This document shows positions 57,902 to 64,000 of a stretch of 64,000 nt of DNA, piece after piece; the stretch's first letter is position 1; each line of letters starts with the position of its first letter. The notes below the pieces were generated by a model, which did no database searches, was not told the origin of the DNA, and worked only from the letters and a program-made list of their open reading frames with translations. Position numbers and translations under genes: made by a program. Origin of the DNA: Streptomyces aurantiacus (GTDB lineage Bacteria > Actinomycetota > Actinomycetes > Streptomycetales > Streptomycetaceae); assembly GCF_027107535.1 (NCBI RefSeq), contig NZ_CP114283.1, positions 186,001 to 250,000 on the forward strand, read 5' to 3'.

Positions 57902-59773
57902 TCAGGTGGTGTTGCTCTTGGAACGGCCGAAGAACTCGATCTCGGCGATGGCCACCTGCTTCTTGGCGTCGGCGGCGTAGGCCGAGCGCAGGATGAACCG
58001 CACCGCGACGACGTCGGCGACCCGGAACTTGCGCCGCTGGCCGCCCGCGCTCTGGTCGAGGGTGATGGTCCTGGTCGTCTTCTTGCCGTCGGCGGTGGTG
58101 ATCCTCGCCTCGATGCGCTGCGGGAGAGCCGACTTCTGGAGCTGGTCCACCTTCGTCGACATGCCGGAGGTGATGACCAGGTCGAGCAGCCGCGTCGGAC
58201 GGTCGAAGCGGGCCTCCACCCACTGGCCCTCCCCGGTCTGCGAGACCCCCGGTCCCCACCAGGTGTTGCTGAGCTTGTCGAAGGCGAGCTGCGGGCTGTG
58301 GCCGGGATACGAGCGGGACGCCTTGACGCTGGTCGGGCCGATCGGGGCCCGCTTGGCGAAGTGGTCGCGGGTCGCGTCGACCCCGGCACCGATGTTGAGG
58401 ACGAGGGTGACGATCAGGGCGATCACGACGGCGCCCACGACCCAGTTCATGACGCGTCCGAAGCCGCGGCGCAGACGGGGCCGGTCGCCCGCCCAGGGCG
58501 TCTCCGCGTCGCGGTTCAGCACCCGGCGCCACCACGGCTGCCGGCCCGGTGTCCCGGGGCCGCCCTCCATCGGCATGGCGCAGCGGCCGCAGAAGTGCCG
58601 GTCGGGGCGGTTGGGAGTGGCGCACCAGGGGCACGGCGGGCCGCCCTCGGGGCCGGACTCGGGGCCCGGGGCGCGGACTTGGGGACGGCCCGCGACGGGA
58701 CGGCCCGGGAGGACGGGTGCGACGGCGGGTGACACGGGAGCGCGGGGCTCGGGGTCGTTCACGGGGATGAGGAGCGACCTGGCCCGTTCGCCGGCGGAGT
58801 CGGCCGATCCGGCCGAACCGCCGGAGTGGTGCGGGCCGTAGGCGTCGGTGGTCACCACGGGCTCGGTGTCGGCCTCGTCCGGGTCCCGCCGGCCGGGCGG
58901 GGCGCTCCCCGAGCCGGCCGCGCCTGAGCCGGATGCCGACGAGGCGGCGGTGCCGGCGGAACGGGACAGGTGCGGCGCGCTGCCGGCATCCGCGGACGCG
59001 GGGCGCGAGGGCCCGGTTCCGGAACCCTGCCCGGACGCGTGTGCCGTGTCCGGCTGCCGGGTCCCGGGACCCGGCTCGGCGGCGGGCGCGGTGTCCGGCC
59101 GGTGCGCACCGGACCGTCCGGCGGCCGCCCCGGCGTCACCGTCCCGGTCGGCGGGCCCGCCACCGCGGAGGTCGTCGCCAGGCCAGTCGTCGTCCTGCGC
59201 GCGCTCCCGCCTGCCGCGGGTTCCGGGGCTGTGGACTCCCGGAGTGTGGGCTCCTGGACCGTCGGAGGGCGAGGCGGCGGAGGGTGAGCCGGCGGCGTGT
59301 GCGCTGTCGGCGTGTGAGCCGTCGGTTCGCGAGCCGCGGGCTCCCGCGTCGCGGGCTCCCGGGGCCTGGATCACCGGACCCCGGGCTCCCTGGCCGTGGG
59401 CACTCGGGGCGTCGGGGCCGGAGGCTGCCCGCCGGTGGGTCTCTTCCTCGGTGGACCCGGCCGTCACCGCGGGCGCCGGGTCGTGGGCCGTGCGGGCCGT
59501 GCCCGTACCGGCCCCGGGGTGGGCGAACGCGTCCCACCCCGGCTCGTCGCGGGCGGCCCGCCGGGCCGCGGAGTCCCGCGCCGGTGCGGCGGCTCCGGCG
59601 GGTACCGGATCCGGATCCGGCTCCGGCGCTGCCGCGGCACCGGACCGGGCCCCGGACCAGCCGAGTACCGCTCCGCAGGAGTCGCAGAAGGACTGGCCGG
59701 GCTCCGCCCGGGTGCCGCATTCGGCACAGCTCTGCGCCGGCTCCCGTCCTGTGCCGGAGGTCTGGCTGGTCAT
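57902..59773 (-). CDS. Zinc-ribbon, single-TM protein with discoidin-like C-terminal domain, CIS-associated
   Basis: The ATG at 59773 overlaps the tail-protein stop (ATGA), giving 623 residues. An N-terminal zinc ribbon (CAECGT...CDSCG, Cys16/19/30/33) is followed by ~320 residues of low-complexity Gly/Ala/Ser/Pro linker, a second ribbon (CPWC...CGRC), one transmembrane helix (MNWVVGAVVIALIVTLVLN) and an external C-terminal domain of ~170 residues with F5/8 type C-like strands (LAFDKLSNTWWGPG, WVEARFDRPTRLLDLVITSG). Position and layout resemble the membrane protein CisA that tethers Streptomyces injection systems; this match is from memory and is inference. It would link cytoplasmic CIS particles to the membrane. 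Confidence 0.82.
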   Translation of the reverse strand: MTSQTSGTGREPAQSCAECGTRAEPGQSFCDSCGAVLGWSGARSGAAAAPEPDPDPVPAGAAAPARDSAARRAARDEPGWDAFAHPGAGTGTARTAHDPAPAVTAGSTEEETHRRAASGPDAPSAHGQGARGPVIQAPGARDAGARGSRTDGSHADSAHAAGSPSAASPSDGPGAHTPGVHSPGTRGRRERAQDDDWPGDDLRGGGPADRDGDAGAAAGRSGAHRPDTAPAAEPGPGTRQPDTAHASGQGSGTGPSRPASADAGSAPHLSRSAGTAASSASGSGAAGSGSAPPGRRDPDEADTEPVVTTDAYGPHHSGGSAGSADSAGERARSLLIPVNDPEPRAPVSPAVAPVLPGRPVAGRPQVRAPGPESGPEGGPPCPWCATPNRPDRHFCGRCAMPMEGGPGTPGRQPWWRRVLNRDAETPWAGDRPRLRRGFGRVMNWVVGAVVIALIVTLVLNIGAGVDATRDHFAKRAPIGPTSVKASRSYPGHSPQLAFDKLSNTWWGPGVSQTGEGQWVEARFDRPTRLLDLVITSGMSTKVDQLQKSALPQRIEARITTADGKKTTRTITLDQSAGGQRRKFRVADVVAVRFILRSAYAADAKKQVAIAEIEFFGRSKSNTT

Positions 59774-60327
59774 CTCTCGGGAGTCCTTTCGGCGGCGGTC
59801 ACCTGGACCGTGTACGGCATGTGGGCGGGGCGTGCGGCCGCCACGAGGCTGTCGAGGCGGTGTTCGTCCGCGGGGGCCGGGTCGGGCAGCCGCAGGGTGA
59901 CGTGCAGACGCGGGCGGCGGTCGCCGGGGACCGGGCCGAGCGGCCGCGCGTCCCAGGAGGCGCCGCCGCTCTCGGTGATCTCCGGGGCCACGCCGAACAC
60001 GAGGCGCACCGCCTCGGACAGGCCGCGGCTGGTGCCCCGCACCCGGTGCAGATACGCGGCGGCGGCGACGGCGGCGCGCAGCCGGTCCTCCGGTTCCGTG
60101 CCGTCGGTCTCGGCGCCGACCCATCCGGCCAGCCACTGGGTGAAGTCCACCGGGGCCAGCGCGGGCGTGAAGTACGAGTCCAGGCAGTCGAGGACGGCCA
60201 GGATCGGCGCGAGCACGTCGTCGAGCCCGCCGACGAACCGCTGTGCCAGGTCGTCGTCGGCGAACACCGCGGGCAGCATCATGCCGATGGGCGCGGAGGA
60301 CCCGAGCCCGTCGATGGAACCCCTCAT
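59770..60327 (-). CDS. Phage tail protein I-like CIS baseplate protein
   Basis: 185 residues with the tail protein I pattern: LPAVFADDDLAQRFVGGLDDVLAPILAVLDCLDSYF in parts, DFTQWLAGWVG and the HRVRGTSRGLSEAVRLVFG block. Such proteins complete the baseplate wedge of contractile injection systems. The ATG overlaps the stop of a 49-codon ORF and its own stop overlaps the zinc-ribbon gene, so all are translated in a coupled chain. Confidence 0.85.
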   Translation of the reverse strand: MRGSIDGLGSSAPIGMMLPAVFADDDLAQRFVGGLDDVLAPILAVLDCLDSYFTPALAPVDFTQWLAGWVGAETDGTEPEDRLRAAVAAAAYLHRVRGTSRGLSEAVRLVFGVAPEITESGGASWDARPLGPVPGDRRPRLHVTLRLPDPAPADEHRLDSLVAAARPAHMPYTVQVTAAERTPER

Positions 60328-60473
60328 GACCGGGCTCCCCTCACGGGCGTGCGACGGACGAGGTCTCCCGGCCCGCCGACGACCGGCCCGCCGACGACGG
60401 TCCGCGCGCCGGCCTCCGACTCCGCATCCGCCTCGGGCGGGAGCGGGCCGGGGCTCTTCGACAGGTTGCTCAC
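60324..60473 (-). CDS. 49-residue coupled small ORF in the CIS operon
   Basis: A GTG-started ORF overlaps the baseplate J stop (GTGA at 60470-60473) and its TGA overlaps the next ATG (TCATGAGG, 60324-60327). The codons strongly favour G/C at position three. The product is Pro/Gly/Ala-rich, with two VVGGP units in the middle and an Arg-rich end; no family is recognised. Perfect coupling on both sides argues that it is translated, possibly as a small baseplate or linker peptide, or only to keep ribosomes moving. Confidence 0.6.
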   Translation of the reverse strand: MSNLSKSPGPLPPEADAESEAGARTVVGGPVVGGPGDLVRRTPVRGARS

Positions 60474-62428
60474 GGCCTGTCTCCGATCACTCGGACGCGG
60501 TGGTCGAAGGAGAAGACGAGGGACGGCGGTTCGAGGTCGATGCGGTCGGTCGGGTCGCCTCGTTTGCCGGTCAGGGGGTCGGCGGGGTGCAGTTGGACCT
60601 CGTCGACCAGCTCGACGCCGGGGACGCGCTGGAGGACGGCGAAGACCTCACCGGACTGCACGGGCCGGCCGAAGGGCCAGCCGCGGCCGTCGGCGCCGCC
60701 GGTGAGGGGGTCGAGGTGCCGGTAGAGGGCGTCGTGGGCCTGCCGGCGCACCCGGTCCGTGTCGGTGCCGCGGAACGCGTGCACCGTGGCGACCACCGTG
60801 ATCCCCTGGTAGAAGGGCGGGCCCACCGCCAACCGCGTGCCGATCAGGCGCCGTTCGTCCAGATGACGGGTGATGCGGCGCAACAGCCCGTCACCCGGGA
60901 CCAGTTGCTCGAAGCGCAGCCGGCCGCCGGGGTCCGGGACGGCCTGCGGGACCACCAACACGCGTACCGCGTACGCCCCGTGTTCACCCTCCTCGCCCTC
61001 CAGGCAGGTGATCCGGGCCGTCTCGGGGGCCGCCCGGCGGGCGAGCTCCTCGTAGTCCCGCAGGGTCACCGCCCGCTCCTGCGCGCGCAGCGTGATGGGC
61101 GCCCGCGTCTTGGCCTCCTCCACGGTCTCGCCGTCGACCCCGCCGCGCGCGGCCTCCCGGTTGACGACCTCGGAGACGTACGGGACGGACGTGCGCAGCA
61201 CCTGGACGGCTCCGCGCGCGACGTTCCCGGCGCGGCCGCCGCCGGTGCGGTAGCGCAGGGCGCGGATGACCGCGCCCTTGGGGGCCACCGCGCCGTACTG
61301 GCGCAGGGTGCCGTCGGGTTCCCGTACCGCCGGGCCGAAGGCGATGTCACCGGTGGCGGCGTCCAGGGTGATGTGCCGGTCGTCCGGGGTGGAGGCGGCG
61401 AACGACGGGACGACCTCCCAGTCGGTCCAGCCCTCGTGCTCGGCGGTCTGCAGCAGCACCGGAGGGGTGTCGCCCACCACGGGCGCGTGGGCCAGCCGCA
61501 GCCGCTGCCCGGGCAGACCGCTGGACTCGCCGAGCGCCTCGTCGTACACCGTCTCGGCGTGGACGGCCGAGGTGGTGCCGCCGAGCGTGAACGCGTCCAC
61601 CGAGCGGACGGTCGGCGAGGTCGTGTAGAAGGGCTGGTCGGGCAGGGGTTCGGTGACCCGGCAGCGCAGCCAGCCGGCCTCCTGCCCGCCGGTGCGGGAC
61701 AGGGTGTGGGCGCCGGGGACGTGCAGGACGACCTCGCCCGGCCGGTTCAGGCCGCCGGTGCCGTCCCGGTCGACCTCGCAGTCGGTCCAGCCGTCCTCGG
61801 TCCACGCCTCCCAGACCAGCGGCGGCTGGCGCGGGTCCACGCCGACACCGTCGACCCGGCTGTCCAGCTCCATCGCGACCACGCAGTGCGGCACGGCGGC
61901 GCTCAGCCCGATCAGCATGCAGTCCCCGGGCCGCGGCGACTCGTTGAAGCACATCAGGTCCTTGCCCTCGGCGAGGTCGGCGGTCCGGTCCGTGACGGGC
62001 TCACCACCTCGCTGCACCACCAGGTACCGCAACGCGCAGGGCACGACGGTCAGTTCGCGCTCGGTGGCGAAGACCGCGGCCTCCTGGCTCTCGGTGCGCG
62101 TGGTGGCGACCTCGGTGCCCACCGGCAGCAGCACGGGCTCGTCCTGCGGTGCGGACAGCCAGAACGTGACGTCCGTACGGGCGGCGGAGGGCGGGAAGAG
62201 GGTGATGCCCACCAGGTCCAGGAACGCCAGGTGGTTCTTCTCCGGCACCCGGTTGAGCCGGTAGACGATCTGGTCGGCCATGTGGGCGACGGTTTCCACG
62301 AGGGTGACGCCCGGGTCGGAGACGTTGTGGTCGGTCCACTCCGGGGCGCGCTGCTGGATGTAGCGCTTGGCGTCGTCGACGAACTGCTGGAAGCGGCGGT
62401 CGTCGAGGTTCGGGGAGGGCAGGGCCAT
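60470..62428 (-). CDS. Baseplate J/gp6-like CIS protein (Afp11/Pvc11 type)
   Basis: 652 residues. The N-terminus (ALPSPNLDDRRFQQFVDDAKRYI, EWTDHNVSDPGVTLVETVAHMADQIVYRLNRVPE in parts) is diagnostic of the large baseplate proteins of eCIS particles; the middle contains Ig-like strands and the C-terminal third has the baseplate J block (GGGRAGNVARGAVQVLRTSVPYVSEVVNREAARGG in parts). It forms the baseplate ring that triggers sheath contraction. The ATG overlaps the gp25 stop (TGATG). Confidence 0.9.
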   Translation of the reverse strand: MALPSPNLDDRRFQQFVDDAKRYIQQRAPEWTDHNVSDPGVTLVETVAHMADQIVYRLNRVPEKNHLAFLDLVGITLFPPSAARTDVTFWLSAPQDEPVLLPVGTEVATTRTESQEAAVFATERELTVVPCALRYLVVQRGGEPVTDRTADLAEGKDLMCFNESPRPGDCMLIGLSAAVPHCVVAMELDSRVDGVGVDPRQPPLVWEAWTEDGWTDCEVDRDGTGGLNRPGEVVLHVPGAHTLSRTGGQEAGWLRCRVTEPLPDQPFYTTSPTVRSVDAFTLGGTTSAVHAETVYDEALGESSGLPGQRLRLAHAPVVGDTPPVLLQTAEHEGWTDWEVVPSFAASTPDDRHITLDAATGDIAFGPAVREPDGTLRQYGAVAPKGAVIRALRYRTGGGRAGNVARGAVQVLRTSVPYVSEVVNREAARGGVDGETVEEAKTRAPITLRAQERAVTLRDYEELARRAAPETARITCLEGEEGEHGAYAVRVLVVPQAVPDPGGRLRFEQLVPGDGLLRRITRHLDERRLIGTRLAVGPPFYQGITVVATVHAFRGTDTDRVRRQAHDALYRHLDPLTGGADGRGWPFGRPVQSGEVFAVLQRVPGVELVDEVQLHPADPLTGKRGDPTDRIDLEPPSLVFSFDHRVRVIGDRP

Positions 62429-62874
62429 CAGCGGTCGCTTTCAGGGGAGTTGCCCGCGCCGGGGGCGTCGGGTTCCTCGTGGGAGGGGATGACGTAGAAC
62501 GGGAAGACCAGGCTGCGCGGGTTGTTGGTGCCGCGGATCGAGTAGCGGACGTCGATGAAGAGCACGCCCTGTTCGGTGTTGCCGCCGGCCGTCACCTCGA
62601 CGTCGCTCACCTCGATGCGCGGCTCCCAGCGGTCGAGGCTCGTGTACACCTCGTGCTGGATGCGGCCGGCGGTGGCTTCGTTGACCGGGGCGAACACCAG
62701 GTCGTGGATGGCGCAGCCGAACTCGGGGCGCATCGGCCGCTCGCCCGGCGCGGTGGCCAGGACGAGCCGGATGGCCTCCTCGATCTCGCGCTCCCCGCTG
62801 ACCAGGGCGATGCCCCCGGTGGGGCCGATGCGCAGGGGGAACGCCCAGCCGGATCCGACGAACTGCTCGGCCAT
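62428..62874 (-). CDS. gp25/GPW-like baseplate protein
   Basis: 148 residues with the gp25 lysozyme-like fold motifs: GWAFPLRIGPTGGIALVSGEREIEEAIRLVLATAPGERPMRPEFGCAIHDLVF (in parts; EREI and GERPMRPEFG are the family hallmarks) and a final beta pattern ending in VLFIDVRYSIRGTNNPRSLVFPFY. It attaches to the first sheath ring and nucleates sheath assembly. A one-base overlap joins it to baseplate J. Confidence 0.92.
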   Translation of the reverse strand: MAEQFVGSGWAFPLRIGPTGGIALVSGEREIEEAIRLVLATAPGERPMRPEFGCAIHDLVFAPVNEATAGRIQHEVYTSLDRWEPRIEVSDVEVTAGGNTEQGVLFIDVRYSIRGTNNPRSLVFPFYVIPSHEEPDAPGAGNSPESDR

Positions 62875-62969
62875 CAGGGGGTCCCCCGCCTTCTCGTGGT
62901 CGTCATGAATGTCTCTGGCACAGCCGGCACTACCGGCGTTGCTGGTATCGCTGGTGTCCCTGGCGTCAC
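62874..62969 (-). CDS. 31-codon coupled small ORF between spike and gp25 genes
   Basis: A GTG at 62969 overlaps the VgrG-like stop (GTGA), and the ORF's TGA overlaps the gp25 ATG (TGATG). The product is a Thr/Pro/Val repeat-like peptide (TPGTPAIPATPVVPAVPETF) with a basic tail. In many related clusters a PAAR-type tip gene lies near here; this ORF is far too short for that. It may be a translational bridge or the relic of a repetitive protein. Confidence 0.4.
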   Translation of the reverse strand: MTPGTPAIPATPVVPAVPETFMTTTRRRGTP

Positions 62970-64000
62970 GGGATCGGGTACGGCTTCTTGTTGACCGTCA
63001 CGAGGCCCATGAGGTCGATGTTGATGGCCCGCATGCCCACCTGGCCGATGGTGTTGACCTGCACGGCGCCGCCCGCGCTGAGCATCGCGGAACCGACCGC
63101 CTTGAGGTTGAGGGCACCCATCGCGTCCACGGTCACCGCTCCGGCGAGCGACTTGAGGTTGACGATTCCGCGGCCCTGGAGGGTGAGCGGCCCGCCGCTC
63201 TTGATGCTGATGCTGGTCCGGGCGCTCAACGAGAGACTGGTGCCCGCGTCGATGGACACCGCGGTACCGCCCGTGATGCTGACGGCGCCCTTGCTGTCCA
63301 CGGTGATCTCGGTCTTGGTGCGGTCGAGGTTGATGATCAGCCGGTCGTTGCCGCTGGCCACCCGGACGCCCTGCTTGCGGGCGCCGGTCTGCTGGCTGAG
63401 CAGGTCCACCCGGTTGCCGTCCCGGTCGGACAGGGTGTGCCGGATCGCCTTCTTCTTGAGCGGGTCGTGCAGCGGCACGTCCTTCACGACGGTCGGCTTG
63501 TCGATGCCGTTGTAGAGGCTGCCGATGACGAAGGGGTGGTCGAGCGCGCCCCGGTCGAAGCCGACCAGTACCTCGTCGCCGACGTCCAGCGGGAAGACCC
63601 CGCCGCCCACCTTCCCGCCCAGCTGCACGGACCGCGTCCAGTCGCTGACGTACGCGTCGTCCAGCCACGGGAACTGCAGCTTCACCCGGCCCTGCTTGAG
63701 CGGGTCCTGCACGTCGGTGACGAGCGCGTTGGCCACGCTCGGCAGCCGGGGCGCCGTGGCGCCGCCGCCGGACGTCAGCCCGAACAGGGAGCGCCACTGC
63801 CGGCCGGTCACGTTCACCAGCGTCTCGTAGTGGCTGCCCGCGCCGAAGGTGTGCCGTACGGAGGTGACGGTGTACTTGCCCTCGAAGGGGACGCCCACGT
63901 CGGTGAGCGCGATGGCCACGCCGGGGCGCAGCACGGGATTGCCGCGCACCGTCACCTCCAGCTCGGCGAATGACGAGGTGAGCTCGTCCGCGAGGGAGGC
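62966..64000 (-). CDS. VgrG-like CIS spike protein, 5' end cut by the window
   Basis: At least 345 residues are visible and the frame stays open to the right edge, so the N-terminal part (gp27-like hub) is outside. The visible part has the gp5 OB-fold (ALVTDVQDPLKQGRVKLQFPWLDDAYVSDWTRSVQLGGKVGGGVFPLDVGDEVLVGFDRG in parts) and a C-terminal beta-helix of alternating hydrophobic repeats (ITGGTAVSIDAGTSLSLSARTSISIKSGG in parts). It forms the spike base of the contractile injection system (Afp8/Pvc8 type). Confidence 0.92.
   Translation of the reverse strand, partial: ASLADELTSSFAELEVTVRGNPVLRPGVAIALTDVGVPFEGKYTVTSVRHTFGAGSHYETLVNVTGRQWRSLFGLTSGGGATAPRLPSVANALVTDVQDPLKQGRVKLQFPWLDDAYVSDWTRSVQLGGKVGGGVFPLDVGDEVLVGFDRGALDHPFVIGSLYNGIDKPTVVKDVPLHDPLKKKAIRHTLSDRDGNRVDLLSQQTGARKQGVRVASGNDRLIINLDRTKTEITVDSKGAVSITGGTAVSIDAGTSLSLSARTSISIKSGGPLTLQGRGIVNLKSLAGAVTVDAMGALNLKAVGSAMLSAGGAVQVNTIGQVGMRAINIDLMGLVTVNKKPYPIP

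Noticed and set aside
59396..62497. Plus-strand open frame of 1033 codons over the CIS genes
   Set aside because: Antisense shadow of baseplate J, tail protein I and the zinc-ribbon gene, whose families are clear on the minus strand.

Overview
The window is high-GC actinobacterial DNA, almost certainly from a Streptomyces chromosome. Supporting signs are the strong G/C third-position preference, frequent GTG starts and ATGA/GTGA stop-start overlaps, DmdR/IdeR-type iron-box sequence, a pSAM2-type integrative element, a cytoplasmic-type contractile injection cluster and the dcd neighbourhood.

Left part (1-8.2 kb): a PAP2-type membrane phosphatase whose 3' end runs into a 120-bp fragment of a plasmid rep gene; an ECF-like sigma factor translationally coupled to a CU044_5270-type membrane partner; a secreted S8 subtilase; a small membrane protein behind a perfect palindrome; and the 3' half of a serine-type tRNA.

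Middle (8.2-38.3 kb): three identical 45-bp copies of the 3' half of tRNA-Gly(CCC), at 8179, 15295 and 38260, divide the region into two att-bounded segments. Segment one (about 7 kb) is an iron island: an iron box lies between a leftward three-domain enzyme (adenylation, carrier protein, membrane acyltransferase) and a rightward Fbp-type ferric iron ABC transporter operon. Segment two (about 23 kb) is an actinomycete integrative and conjugative element (AICE). It carries, in order, a hypothetical gene, a five-gene Mza-type anti-phage cluster (MutL/MORC-like ATPase, Z1 helicase, PD-(D/E)XK protein, AIPR protein, C5-cytosine methyltransferase), an M4 metallopeptidase, a DUF1152 operon, two GntR regulators with visible operators, the TraB/FtsK translocase, Spd spread proteins, a RepSA-like initiator, Xis, and an integrase interrupted by one in-frame TGA. 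The only complete tRNA-Gly is at 38258-38331. The Dcm-like methyltransferase ends in a Cys spacing identical to the endonuclease III iron-sulphur loop.

Right of the tRNA (38.3-46.8 kb): ordinary chromosomal genes: a zinc-ribbon peptide, dcd, a phosphoribosyltransferase, an AraC/GyrI regulator, a DMT-type transporter, a GNAT protein, a sulfite oxidase-family protein divergent from an FAD-linked oxidase, and a Yip1-family membrane protein.

Right end (46.9-64 kb): everything is on the minus strand. Transcription runs leftward from the baseplate genes of an extracellular/cytoplasmic contractile injection system (spike protein VgrG-like, gp25, baseplate J, tail protein I, plus two tiny coupled ORFs), through a zinc-ribbon/transmembrane/discoidin-like protein, into seven consecutive FG-GAP/VCBS beta-propeller genes. 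Five encode exported proteins and two encode coupled lipoproteins. This seven-gene propeller array beside an injection system, together with the iron island and the methyltransferase/FeS fusion, are the best candidates for undescribed biology.
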